DNA from: an uncultured Myxococcales bacterium
GTDB lineage: Bacteria > Myxococcota_A > UBA9042
Direction of reading: 5' to 3'
Length of the DNA stretch: 64,000 nt
Assembly: GCA_903919145.1 (NCBI GenBank)
Contig: CAIXGW010000157.1
Coordinates: 1 to 64,000 of the forward strand
The notes below the pieces were generated by a model that saw only the letters and a program-made list of their open reading frames with translations, made no database searches and had not been told where the DNA came from. The translations under genes were made by a program, and so were the position numbers. Within the stretch, counting starts at the first letter, position 1. Every line of letters begins with the position of its first letter. Of the stretch, positions 35,507 to 44,624 are shown piece by piece.

Positions 35507-35764
35507 CTAGACCAGTGCGGTGTCCGCGTCGACCGTCACAATGTCGATGCCGTTCTTCTGGCAGAAGTTGACGAAGCCGAGCTTGGCAATGCTGCGCAAG
35601 GCCCGGGTCGACAGGCGAATCCGCACGAACTGACTCAGCTCCGGCACCCACAGCCGCTTGTACTGCAGGTTGGGCAACTGGCGCATCTTGGTCTTGGCGT
35701 TCGAGTGGCTCACCCGGTTGCCGACCAGCGGGCGCTTACCGGTGATGGTGCAAATGCGGGACAT
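35507..35764 (-). CDS. rpmB: 50S ribosomal protein L28
   Basis: 85 residues, close to the usual 60-80 of the family. The N-terminus MSRICTITGKRPLVGNRVSHSNAKT carries the typical GKxPxxGNxVSHSNxKTKR pattern, and the rest (KRLWVPELSQFVRIRLSTRALRSI) fits L28. The first Cys may belong to the CxxC-type zinc form, but the second CxxC pair is missing, so it is the zinc-free type. GGAG lies upstream of the ATG. A longer frame to 35920 has no L28 character. The usual partner rpmG is absent here. Confidence 0.97.
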   Translation of the reverse strand: MSRICTITGKRPLVGNRVSHSNAKTKMRQLPNLQYKRLWVPELSQFVRIRLSTRALRSIAKLGFVNFCQKNGIDIVTVDADTALV

Positions 35765-35945
35765 GGGGTCGCTCCAAGGGTCGGCTTCAATAGGCCTGAA
35801 ATCGGTGTGTAGGTCCCGGCAGCGCTGTTGGGGCGTTGCCTGGAAGTACCCGGCTGCGCTTAGCGGCCTTAGCCACTGGCGAGGTTGCGGCGGCAAAGGG
35901 CAACCGCAACGGGGCCGCAAGTGTACGGAGCGTGGGCCCTATCTG

Positions 35946-38900
35946 TCAAGGCGAGACGCCTGCCTGCGCGCCGTCTATCGACACCGGTCCCAGCACCGGC
36001 CGGGCTTGCGCGGCCACAGGTGGATGAAACCACGTCAGGGCCGGGCCTGTCCACACGTTCTGCAGGTTAGCTTGGACCACTGCGGCGCTGCTCACCAGCT
36101 GGGCTGCGGCCTGCACTGACCAGGCAAACCCATTGCCAAACAGATAGATACCCGTTACCAGTGCCGAGCCGCCGTGCAGGACAACCCCGGCGCGGCTGTT
36201 GCCGGCGACCACGGCATGGGCCAGAGTGGCCTCCAGGCAGTCGATGAGCAAGAGCCCGTCAGCGGCCAGATCGACAGAGCCCGGAATCGCCGCCGCCTGA
36301 GAGCCGATCAGGGCGGTGCGCTCGACGGCAACCACAGCCGCTTGGGCCACCACTGCCGCCCCGCGGTGCCCCTTGATCTGGCAGCCCCACAGCTCCAGCG
36401 ACCCGCCCGCAGCCAGAATACCTTGGCCCGCCGTGCCATCGCTCAGTGGCTGAGTCGCCGTCACGGCGGCACCAACTAGCGTCAACTGCCCGTAGTCGCT
36501 GTAGATGCTGTGGTGGCGCTGCCCAGAAATTGCCGCGCCTGTCAGCTGAGCCTTGGCACCTACCACCGCCAAGCCCAAGCCGCGGGCCCCTTGGCTCGCT
36601 TCTGCTGCCGTCTGGTCGAGGCGAAGGTCATACGCCGTCAAGGCAGAGCTGCTGCCGGCCACAAGAATAGCGATATCTTTGTTATTTTGCAGGCGCGCGC
36701 CGCGGACCTGGGCCTTGGCCCCGCCGATGACTTGAAGGGCTCTGCCGCCCTGCAGGGTAACGGGTTCCTCCAGGGTGCCGTCGATCACCAGGTCGGCTAG
36801 GTCGGCCACTGTGCCGGTGTGGGCGACCGAAAGGGCCACGTCGCGGTTGCGGCTCAGACGCACTCTCTGCAGCTGGACCTTGGCCTTGGCGCTGATCTCC
36901 AAGCCGCGGCCGTGGGGCGGGGCGGCGCCGCTGGGCAGCACAGCCACGGGCAGCGTCTGATCGATCCACAGGTCGCTTCCGCTGAGCTCGGCGGCGTAGA
37001 CGCTAAGGCCGGCATCGCGGGCTTGCAGGATCGTCAAGCCATCGACGGTCAGCTTGGCGCCTGCTTCGGCGGCAACTCCTCTGCCCATCAGCAGATCGCT
37101 CTGTCTGGGACCTGTCTCGGTGATCCACACTTGGGTCAGGGCCAGCTGGCTGTTGGCTCCAGAGACGGCCACGGCCAGCTCGCGCGCGCCGCTGATGTGG
37201 GCGTTGGTCAGCTGGGCCTGAGCACCGCCTTGAACCTGAATAGCGCGGCCACCGCCGCCATCGCTGGCTCTGGGCAGCATTGCCGCAATGATGTTGCCGC
37301 CCGTTGTTGGCGAGCCTAGCTGCAGCGTGGCGCCGGCGCCGTCGACCAGGACTCCCACATCGCGGTTGCCGTAGATCAGCGCACTGCCCAGCTGCAATTT
37401 GCCTTTGGAGCTGACCTGGATGCCGCGGCCCAAGGTCAGATTGGCCAAGGGTGCGGTGTAGTCGATCACCAGTTGCAGGGCCACGGCGCTGGCGCCATCG
37501 GAGATCCACAGCCCTACGGCGTGGTTGCCAGAGAGGCGCACCCCGGCGAGCTGGGCTGAAGCGCCTTCTGCCACCAGTATACCGTAGCCGCCCGTCGCGT
37601 CCTTGGCACTGGGCAGGGTGGCCAGGATGTCCAGCCCCTGCAGCGTGGCATGGCTGCCCTTGCCTGCGATGCCAGCGCCCGTCTTGCGATTGCCTTGCAG
37701 CCGAGACTGGCTGACCGTCGCCGTGCCACCGTCTTCGACCCACAGCCCGTAGCCGTGGCTCTGGTCACTGGCGCCGGGTAGCGTATCGCGAATGACCAGG
37801 CGCTCGCCCTCCAGCGCCGATCCACTGCCGGAGACCAAGATACCGCGGCTGCGATTGCCGTCGACGAGGCAGGCCGTGAGGTGCAACGCGCCGCCGTGCT
37901 GCGCGCGCAGGCCGTCGCCGTTGGTCTGGTTCGGAGAGGGCAGCGTCCCCTCTACCACGCAGTTCAGCAGGCGGACTTCCGAGCCTGCGCCCCAGCTCAA
38001 AGCGCCCATGCCTTGGTTGCCGCTGATCCGGCCGTGGTCCAGGGAGATGTGACCGCCACCGGTGGCCAGCAGGCCTTGGCCGCCTTCGCCGCTGCTGGTC
38101 AAGGCCTTGGTACCGCCAATCCACGCGCGGCTGAAGAGGACCGAGCTGCCCGGATCAAAGGCGGCGATCGCGGCAGAAGAGGAGCCGAGGATGCGGATGC
38201 CCTGGCCGGTGGCGGTGGCCGCCTCTGCCAACAGGATGCCGTAGCCGCCTTTGCCGCTGGCGCTGGGCTTGGTGCCGGTGATCACCAAGTCGGTCAGGGT
38301 GGCGGTGGCCGCGCCGGCCAGACTCAGGGCGCGGTCGGCGGCGTCTTGGATGCGCACCTGCAGCAGGCCGATGCTGCCCTGATCGACCTGGATGCCGCGC
38401 TGCGCCGCCGAGACCAGCAGCTGCTGGGCTGTGCAGCCACTGCAGAGCAGGGAGGCTGCGCTGCCGCCCTGGAGGTGGACTCTCTTGATCGCCGCGCCGC
38501 TGCCCGCCGTCACGGGGTACTCGCCGCCGGCCAGCGTGACACCTTCTAGGGTGCCGCTGAGAGACAGGGTGGTCCCTGGCTTGTTGTCGGCAGCCACCAG
38601 CTTGGTCAAGCTGGCGCAGCGGCCGAGGATGGTCACCCCGGCGGGCACCACAGTCTTGCCTGGAGGCAACGCGTGGCTTCCAGCGGCCAAGGCAATGATC
38701 ACCTTGGCCATGCCGGCCGACTTTGCCGCAGCCAGGGCTTGGGCCAGGGTGGCAAACGGCGCGGCCTGGGTGCCCTGGGGTTCTGCGCCGGCCTGGCTAT
38801 CGACAAACCAGTGGCCAGGAGCGTCGGCGACGTCAGCATAGGGCGCTGCGGCGCAGTCGGCGGGGTCGGGGGCGCAGGTCGGCACGGCATCGGTCGAGGC

Positions 38901-39755
38901 GACAAAGCCGGGCGGGCACCACGGTGGCAGGGCGTCACTTTCCTTGATGCACGCCCCAGCCGCGCTTTTGGCCTGGCCGACTGGGCAGCCGCCGCAAGCC
39001 GGCTGCGCCTGGTCTTCGGCTTGGCATAGCTTCAGGTCCGCTTGTGGCGCCAAGGGCAGCGGCGGGGTGACGTGCAGCGAGGCCGGAGGCGCCAGCGCCG
39101 GAGAAGGCGCTTCTGGGAGTCCCGCTGCGGCCAGCCCACCGCCGGGCAGATGCACCGCCGCCCCTGCCGCCCGGCACGCCGCACCTTCTGGCACTTGGCC
39201 GGCAGGGCAAATCGCCCCAGACAGCGCTTCGGCCGCGGTGCAAGCGCGGGGCACGGCGCTGCAGCCGGCGGAACCGGCACTGCACGGCTGGCCGGCAGCG
39301 TTGCTCCAGTCGGCACACCACTTGGGGGCACAGTTGGCCGGGTCCGGACATTCTGGCAGGGAGAAGCTCTGGCAGGCCTTGGCCAGCTGATCCCAGCCTT
39401 GGCTGGGCGGGCAGCAGCTGCCGTCGGGCTTGGCCGAGGCGCCGCCACACGCCAGGGCGACCGCGCGTGGCTGGGGCGCCGTGGCGCCGTCGCTGCCAAT
39501 GGCTACCGCATCGGCACTGCCGACCAGCGCATCCCAGCTTGGCAATTCGCCGACGGCGGCATCGGCGTCGTCATACCAGCCCCCCGGGTTGTAGGTCTTG
39601 GCGTCCAGGCCACCACCGGCGCCAGTGGCGCGGCGACTGCCGTCGCAGCCGGGCGCGCACGCCAGCAGAGCCAAGGCCATCGCCAAGGCTGCACAGAAGA
39701 TTAAGGACCGGTTATCAGCCGGATCGCGAGGGTGGAGCGCGGTAGAAGCCATCAT
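35946..39755 (-). CDS. Lipoprotein with Cys-rich N-terminus and long right-handed parallel beta-helix
   Basis: 1269 residues from the first of two adjacent ATGs at 39755. The signal has a lipobox LLAC (Cys33). Residues of about 80-330 contain a Cys-containing segment (CCPPSQGW, CPDPANCAPKWC, CSAGSAGC, CGGCPVGQAK). From about residue 360 a DUF1565/pectin-lyase-like start is visible (HWFVDSQAGAEPQGTQAAPFATLAQALAAA-type block), then about 800 residues of G-x-L/I-V-x(n)-N/S-rich rungs such as GRISGNQGMGALSWGAGSEV and ADGGTATVSQSRLQGNR. These are PbH1 right-handed beta-helix repeats. Such proteins are typically surface-exposed adhesins or polysaccharide-binding proteins; no lyase catalytic residues could be assigned. 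It is divergent from an MBL-fold gene. Confidence 0.88.
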   Translation of the reverse strand: MMASTALHPRDPADNRSLIFCAALAMALALLACAPGCDGSRRATGAGGGLDAKTYNPGGWYDDADAAVGELPSWDALVGSADAVAIGSDGATAPQPRAVALACGGASAKPDGSCCPPSQGWDQLAKACQSFSLPECPDPANCAPKWCADWSNAAGQPCSAGSAGCSAVPRACTAAEALSGAICPAGQVPEGAACRAAGAAVHLPGGGLAAAGLPEAPSPALAPPASLHVTPPLPLAPQADLKLCQAEDQAQPACGGCPVGQAKSAAGACIKESDALPPWCPPGFVASTDAVPTCAPDPADCAAAPYADVADAPGHWFVDSQAGAEPQGTQAAPFATLAQALAAAKSAGMAKVIIALAAGSHALPPGKTVVPAGVTILGRCASLTKLVAADNKPGTTLSLSGTLEGVTLAGGEYPVTAGSGAAIKRVHLQGGSAASLLCSGCTAQQLLVSAAQRGIQVDQGSIGLLQVRIQDAADRALSLAGAATATLTDLVITGTKPSASGKGGYGILLAEAATATGQGIRILGSSSAAIAAFDPGSSVLFSRAWIGGTKALTSSGEGGQGLLATGGGHISLDHGRISGNQGMGALSWGAGSEVRLLNCVVEGTLPSPNQTNGDGLRAQHGGALHLTACLVDGNRSRGILVSGSGSALEGERLVIRDTLPGASDQSHGYGLWVEDGGTATVSQSRLQGNRKTGAGIAGKGSHATLQGLDILATLPSAKDATGGYGILVAEGASAQLAGVRLSGNHAVGLWISDGASAVALQLVIDYTAPLANLTLGRGIQVSSKGKLQLGSALIYGNRDVGVLVDGAGATLQLGSPTTGGNIIAAMLPRASDGGGGRAIQVQGGAQAQLTNAHISGARELAVAVSGANSQLALTQVWITETGPRQSDLLMGRGVAAEAGAKLTVDGLTILQARDAGLSVYAAELSGSDLWIDQTLPVAVLPSGAAPPHGRGLEISAKAKVQLQRVRLSRNRDVALSVAHTGTVADLADLVIDGTLEEPVTLQGGRALQVIGGAKAQVRGARLQNNKDIAILVAGSSSALTAYDLRLDQTAAEASQGARGLGLAVVGAKAQLTGAAISGQRHHSIYSDYGQLTLVGAAVTATQPLSDGTAGQGILAAGGSLELWGCQIKGHRGAAVVAQAAVVAVERTALIGSQAAAIPGSVDLAADGLLLIDCLEATLAHAVVAGNSRAGVVLHGGSALVTGIYLFGNGFAWSVQAAAQLVSSAAVVQANLQNVWTGPALTWFHPPVAAQARPVLGPVSIDGAQAGVSP

Positions 39756-39830
39756 CTGGCATACTCTGCGCAATGCCGCCCGTTCGCGCAAGATCTGGCG
39801 GCCACTCGCGGTGGCATTTGGGGGGCAAAC

Positions 39831-40763
39831 ATGGCAGATCAGGTCGGCAAGGCGCAGCGGCTGACGTACAGACAGTGGCGGGCGGCCCTGGCCAGTGCCG
39901 GTGCCCACCAAGAGGCGGCGGGGCTGGTGCGGCTTTCCCTGCCAACCCCGACGCTGCCGCCCGCCTCGAGCACCAATCACTGGCTGGTCGGCTGGAATCC
40001 GATGGTCGTGGTCGACCCATCGTCGCCGGACCGCCGGGCCCAGCTGCGCTTGTGCGAGCTGGTCCAAGCGGCGCGGTCCGCGGGCGCCGACCCCCAGGCC
40101 CTGCTGCTGACGCACCACCACCTGGACCACAGCGGCGCCGCTGCCGATCTGGCGGCCGCGCTGCAGCTGCCGGTGATCTGCCATGCCCAAACCGTCCCGC
40201 TGCTGCCGCCAGCGGTGACCGTGGCCCGGATGGTGGCCGACGGCCAGGAGGTCGCGCGCAATGCCGATGGTGCGCCATGGGTTGCGCTGCACACGCCGGG
40301 GCACGCCCCTGGCCATTTGGTGCTGCACCAGCCGCAGAGTGGCTGGGTGGTGGCGGGTGATCTGGTGGCGGGCGTCGGCACCATTCTGGTGGATCCCCGC
40401 GACGGCGATATGGGCCAGTACATGGCCAGCTTAGCTCTGGTTGAAGGGCTGCTGCCCACAGCGTTGGCGCCCGCCCATGGGCCGGTCTTGCCCGACGCGG
40501 TCGCAGTGCTGCGCCACTACCAAGCGCATCGCCGGCAGAGAGAGCTCAAGATCCTCAGCGCTCTCCATGCCAAACCGCAGCCACCGGCCGATCTGCTGCC
40601 GCTTGCCTACGGCGACGTGACGCGGATGGCCTGGCCGTTGGCCTTGCGGGCGATGGTGGCGCACCTGATCCACCTGCAGCAGCAGGGGTTGGCGCGGCCC
40701 ACAGACACCGGCTGGGTGGCGGAGCCCTTGAGCGAAGCGGTGCCGAGGCCACCGCTGGCGTAG
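39831..40763 (+). CDS. Metallo-beta-lactamase-fold hydrolase (LACTB2/glyoxalase II-like)
   Basis: 310 residues. GGGGGGCAAAC precedes the ATG. Motif 2 is THHHLDHSGAA, motif 3 is HTPGHAPGHLVLH, motif 4 is VAGDLVAGVGT and motif 5 is LAPAHGPVL, the full dinuclear-metal set of the superfamily. A C-terminal helical winged domain (ELKILSALHAKPQPPADLLPL) matches the LACTB2-like subgroup. These enzymes act as hydrolases on thioesters, esters or RNA; the substrate is unknown. No signal peptide is present. Confidence 0.9.
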   Translation: MADQVGKAQRLTYRQWRAALASAGAHQEAAGLVRLSLPTPTLPPASSTNHWLVGWNPMVVVDPSSPDRRAQLRLCELVQAARSAGADPQALLLTHHHLDHSGAAADLAAALQLPVICHAQTVPLLPPAVTVARMVADGQEVARNADGAPWVALHTPGHAPGHLVLHQPQSGWVVAGDLVAGVGTILVDPRDGDMGQYMASLALVEGLLPTALAPAHGPVLPDAVAVLRHYQAHRRQRELKILSALHAKPQPPADLLPLAYGDVTRMAWPLALRAMVAHLIHLQQQGLARPTDTGWVAEPLSEAVPRPPLA

Positions 40764-40862
40764 CCGGTTAGACCTAGCCCCTGCGCAGTGAGCCCGCAAC
40801 GGCGAGCTTGGCGACCTGCTTGCCGGCCCAAGGTCAGCCAACCTGGTCCGCCTGCTGGAGGA

Positions 40863-42278
40863 CTACGTATTTAATTCAGTAGGTTTGGCCAATGGCAGGG
40901 CCCCGGGCCGCAGCGGAGGGGCCCAGCCGCGGGCGGGCGGCGTCACTGGCTCGGCGGCCTTGGTAGGGGCCGGAGGTTGCTTGCGGCCTTTGGAAATGCG
41001 CAGGAAAGAGTGCGGCAAGATGAAAGCAAGCCACAGCCAGCCGCGGTACGGCTCTGGATAGGCCGTCAGGGCCACAGCTGTAGACAGCGCGCCGCTGGCA
41101 ATGGCCGCCGTGAGCATGGGATACCTGGAGCCGCTGATCGCCCTGAACCCAGCAACTAGCGCTGAACCAATGGCAATTAGAAAAACCAGCCCGGCCAGCA
41201 GCCCATAAGCGACCGGGACTGACAGGTAGGCGTTGTGCAGCGCCGTAGCCATACCTGTATAGTGATTGGCATTTTCTGTGGAGAAGCCTGATGTGCCAAT
41301 GCCCACCAGGGGGTGCTGCTCCAGCAAGGCGAAGGCGATGGGCAGCTGGTCCAGACGGCCGGAGGTCACGTCGGACTTGTTGATGTCCAGCGTGGCGCCG
41401 CGGGCCAGACCGGCGGGCTCAAGAACGCGGGTCTGAAAAGATGCGGGCGCAAAGTACATGAGCATCGCAAACCCGGCGACCACCAGGCCGCCGCCGACCA
41501 GTTTGCCGCGCAGCGAGCGCGCACCCGCCAGCGTGACCACGGTCAAGCTGATCACGACGGCCACAGCGCCAGTGCGCGACGCAGAGCCCACCAAGCTCAG
41601 GGCTCCCAGCAGGGAGCCGACCGCAGCCACCGCCCGGTGCCAAAGCTTGAAGTCGCGCTCAAACATCACCGCCGCGGCGACCGGCATCATCCGCCCCAGG
41701 TGCATGCCAAGCACGTTGGGTTCGCCGGCCAGGCCAGAGACGCGGATCTGCTCAAGCGCCATGCTTCCCCAATCCATCTCAGCGGCCGCGCTACCTGCCA
41801 TCAACAGCAGGTTGGCGACAATTGCCAGAGCGATGAGGCGTAGGTCCCTATCGGTGTTGAGGATGGCATTGACCAAGGTGCCGATGACCAGCGCGCCAGC
41901 CAGGTTGACCACGGGATTGACCAGCGCCTGATAAGGGGTGGCCATTTCTGCAATGATCACCAACAGCACCATCGCGGCCATTGGCACCAGGTACATCTTG
42001 GGCGGGGTCAGGTCGCGCCACCGGCCGCGGTAGTGCCAGGCAGCGGCGACGATGGCGATCGGAGTGGCGATGATAAACGGCGTCAAGAACGTGCCGGGGA
42101 TGCCGATGGGGATGGTGGGCAGGATCGAATAGGCCAGGATCAACGCGCGGTAGTCGCGCATGACCAGCCACAGCATCACGGCAGAGGCCAGGCCACCAAC
42201 CACCAGCGCCGCGTTGTCTGTGACCAAGGCGGCTATTGCCACCAACGCCAAGGCCACAGCCATCAGGACGGTCCGCAT
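40863..42278 (-). CDS. O-antigen ligase/polymerase-like membrane protein (Wzy/WaaL type)
   Basis: 471 residues with about 11-12 transmembrane segments. The central loop and following block EQHPLVGIGTSGFSTENANHYTG and ALHNAYLSVPVAYGL fit the Wzy_C/O-antigen ligase signature (H-P-x-x-G-x-G, then H-N-x-Y). Such proteins join or polymerise surface polysaccharide on the periplasmic side. A cytoplasmic-looking Pro-rich tail of about 45 residues follows the last helix. The ATG lies three bases after the stop of the upstream DUF4139 gene, so the genes are coupled. No other polysaccharide gene is in the window. Confidence 0.85.
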   Translation of the reverse strand: MRTVLMAVALALVAIAALVTDNAALVVGGLASAVMLWLVMRDYRALILAYSILPTIPIGIPGTFLTPFIIATPIAIVAAAWHYRGRWRDLTPPKMYLVPMAAMVLLVIIAEMATPYQALVNPVVNLAGALVIGTLVNAILNTDRDLRLIALAIVANLLLMAGSAAAEMDWGSMALEQIRVSGLAGEPNVLGMHLGRMMPVAAAVMFERDFKLWHRAVAAVGSLLGALSLVGSASRTGAVAVVISLTVVTLAGARSLRGKLVGGGLVVAGFAMLMYFAPASFQTRVLEPAGLARGATLDINKSDVTSGRLDQLPIAFALLEQHPLVGIGTSGFSTENANHYTGMATALHNAYLSVPVAYGLLAGLVFLIAIGSALVAGFRAISGSRYPMLTAAIASGALSTAVALTAYPEPYRGWLWLAFILPHSFLRISKGRKQPPAPTKAAEPVTPPARGWAPPLRPGALPLAKPTELNT

Positions 42279-42281
42279 GAT

Positions 42282-44423
42282 CTACTTGAGCTCCAGCTTG
42301 CCGAGCAATTGGCGCATTCTTTCCTGCAATTCTGCCGTGCGAACTTGGTGTTCGACGATGCGCTTGGCGACCTCGGCGGCCTTGCGCGACGCATCATCCA
42401 GCTGGCCAATCAGCTTCTTGCGCAGATCGGCCGACACAGCGCCGGGCGGCAGGGCGTCCAGATTGCCCTGGATGCGCTGCTGTTCGCGGTCCAAGGTCCC
42501 ACGCTGCTGGCTGAGGTTGTCGATATCCTGGGCTATCTTGGCCAGCTCTTCTTGGTGGGCCAGCAGCTCGCGGATTGGCCCGGCGATGACCTCTTCTGGC
42601 TTGCTGTTGTCCAGATAGTAGCGCAAGGCGTTGACCACTGGGGCGGTGAGCCCGGCTTCCACCATGGAGACCGGTGACTGTTCCACCACCGAAACGCTGG
42701 CCGTGGCTTTGGCTGGGACCAGCACGGGGACAAAGAAGTCCTCTCCGGCCTTGACCATTTCCTTTGGCGGATGGACCAAATCCATGCCACCGGTGCGCTG
42801 CAGCCTGACGTACGCCTGGCTTGGCTGGTCGCGGTTGGACTCCAGGCGAATCGTGCGGGTGTGGACGCGCTTGCCCTGCAGGTGGATGCGCCCGCTGATG
42901 ATGCGGACCAAGCGCAGCTCATCGGTGCGGTGCTCGGCCTGCAGCTGCAGGGCAAAGCCGCTCTCTCTGGCGTAGGGTACAAACGCCGTCTCATCTTTGC
43001 CGACGCGGCCAATGAAGCCCTCGCCGGCAAAAGTTCCTTCTACATACAAGGTGATTGGCCCGGCTTCCAGGGCGGACTCCTTGCCGTTGCGCAGCAGGAC
43101 CGCGCGAAAGGGCGGCTGGTTGCTGTAGGGCTCGCGAAACAGGAAGACATCGCGCCCTTCGATCTTGCGCGACACGATGTTGATCAGCGCCGCCGACCGA
43201 TCCGGCACGGTGACCGGCCGCTGGGCCTGGTAGGCGTAAAGAGCGCCGACTTCCTTGCCAACCACCAGCGCCTCAGCTTGGCGGGCGGCCGCGTCGCGGC
43301 GCTGCTGCTGCTCTTGCTGGATCGACTCGGCAGACCGGCCAGCTGGACGCGGCGCCGCGGCCGGACCATAAGCCCTTTGGGCGGCCGCTGGCTTGCCTGG
43401 CCTGGCGCCGCTCTTCTTGGCCTCTTTGGCTTGGACCTCTTCCTCGCCGTCGTAGCCAGCAGCTTCGGCCATGGGCGGAGCCGGTTCCGGAGGGGGAGAG
43501 GCCTCGTAGCCCACGTCAGACTCTGGCGGCGCCTCGGCGACCTGGGGCAGCCGCGCCGACAGGTCTGGCCGCGGAACCCGATGGGGCGCGTGCAGATTGT
43601 AGCGAAACGACAGCGGCGAGCCTACCACCAAGGTCAAGTCCACGTCTTTCCATGCCTCGCCCGACACGTTGTCGACGATGGCCCAGCCCTGCAGCGTCAC
43701 TCCCTTGTCGCCGTCGACCCAGGCGCGGTAAGCCGGCCGCCACACCGGCACCTCGTGGATGTAGGAAACCAGCAGGTCGTGGCTGCCGTCATCGGCCAGG
43801 CGCACCTGCACCGCCACCGGCTTCCACTGGCCGTCGCGGCGGGCGATATCCATGGACTGCTGCAGACCTGCTGCAAGCGCGCGATCGACAATGAACACTT
43901 GGCGAATGCCCGCCACTGGCACGGTGGTCAAGGTGCCGTCTTCGCCAATGAGCGTGAGCATCAGCCCTTCTTCCAGCTTGCCTTCTGGGCCGTGGACCTG
44001 GCCGCGCTCTACCCCCACGACCTTGCCGGCCATGCGCCCATCGCGGCCATCGACCTCCACCGCGGCGCCGCGCAGGACCGAAAGCACGGTCTGCAATCCC
44101 TTGGCATTGCGCACTTCTTGCGGAAGGTGAGCGGCTGCCTCGTCGCCCGACCGCTCTACCGGCAAGCTGACCGATGACGCGACGCTACCCGACAAGTCGA
44201 GCACTGTCAGCGACTTCAGCACATCGTTGATCTGATCGGGCCGGACGCGCAGCTCCAGGTCGCGGCCGCTGATGGTGCCGCGGCGTTCAAAATAGCCCAC
44301 GCCGTTTTGGTAGAGCACCACTTTGGTCACTCGCAGCTCTGCCGCCGGCTCCACGATTTGCGAGCCAGCGCAGCCGCTTGCCGCGGTCAGCAGCGTTGCC
44401 GCGATCAGCGTTGCTTGGCGCAT
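42282..44423 (-). CDS. DUF4139-domain lipoprotein
   Basis: 713 residues from the ATG at 44423, which gives a compact lipoprotein signal (TLLTAASGC, Cys18); in-frame ATGs at 44459 and further up would lengthen it. Residues of about 25-290 are the DUF4140/DUF4139-like N-terminal part (VTKVVLYQNGVGYFERRG, then VPVWRPAYRAWVDG). A Pro/Glu/Ala/Gln-rich linker follows (about 300-400), then the DUF4139 C-terminal barrel (AALINIVSRKIEGRDVFLFRE, PITLYVEGTFAGEGFIGRV). A helical coil (EELAKIAQDIDNLSQQRGTLDREQ-type) ends the protein. The family includes mucoidy-inhibitor-like proteins of unknown biochemical role. It is probably anchored in the envelope and translated with the O-antigen-ligase-like gene. 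Confidence 0.82.
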   Translation of the reverse strand: MRQATLIAATLLTAASGCAGSQIVEPAAELRVTKVVLYQNGVGYFERRGTISGRDLELRVRPDQINDVLKSLTVLDLSGSVASSVSLPVERSGDEAAAHLPQEVRNAKGLQTVLSVLRGAAVEVDGRDGRMAGKVVGVERGQVHGPEGKLEEGLMLTLIGEDGTLTTVPVAGIRQVFIVDRALAAGLQQSMDIARRDGQWKPVAVQVRLADDGSHDLLVSYIHEVPVWRPAYRAWVDGDKGVTLQGWAIVDNVSGEAWKDVDLTLVVGSPLSFRYNLHAPHRVPRPDLSARLPQVAEAPPESDVGYEASPPPEPAPPMAEAAGYDGEEEVQAKEAKKSGARPGKPAAAQRAYGPAAAPRPAGRSAESIQQEQQQRRDAAARQAEALVVGKEVGALYAYQAQRPVTVPDRSAALINIVSRKIEGRDVFLFREPYSNQPPFRAVLLRNGKESALEAGPITLYVEGTFAGEGFIGRVGKDETAFVPYARESGFALQLQAEHRTDELRLVRIISGRIHLQGKRVHTRTIRLESNRDQPSQAYVRLQRTGGMDLVHPPKEMVKAGEDFFVPVLVPAKATASVSVVEQSPVSMVEAGLTAPVVNALRYYLDNSKPEEVIAGPIRELLAHQEELAKIAQDIDNLSQQRGTLDREQQRIQGNLDALPPGAVSADLRKKLIGQLDDASRKAAEVAKRIVEHQVRTAELQERMRQLLGKLELK

Positions 44424-44624
44424 TCTCAGCCGGCGACACCCCAATAGAGTCGGAAACATGGCCACGGCCAATCCTTCAGGCAGCGGGCAACCGCCTTGGA
44501 CATCATCGCGGTTCACGGGAATTGGTGCAACCCAGGCCGGCCAGCGCGGTTTGGCGAACCGGCCGCGGGTACAGCGAGCCGGGACCCGGCGAAAACACCT
44601 CGCCGAGCCCCAGCCAGCTCTTGG

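Noticed and set aside
35507-35920. Extended 137-residue L28
   Set aside because: The L28 fold begins at the ATG at 35764, which has its own ribosome binding site.
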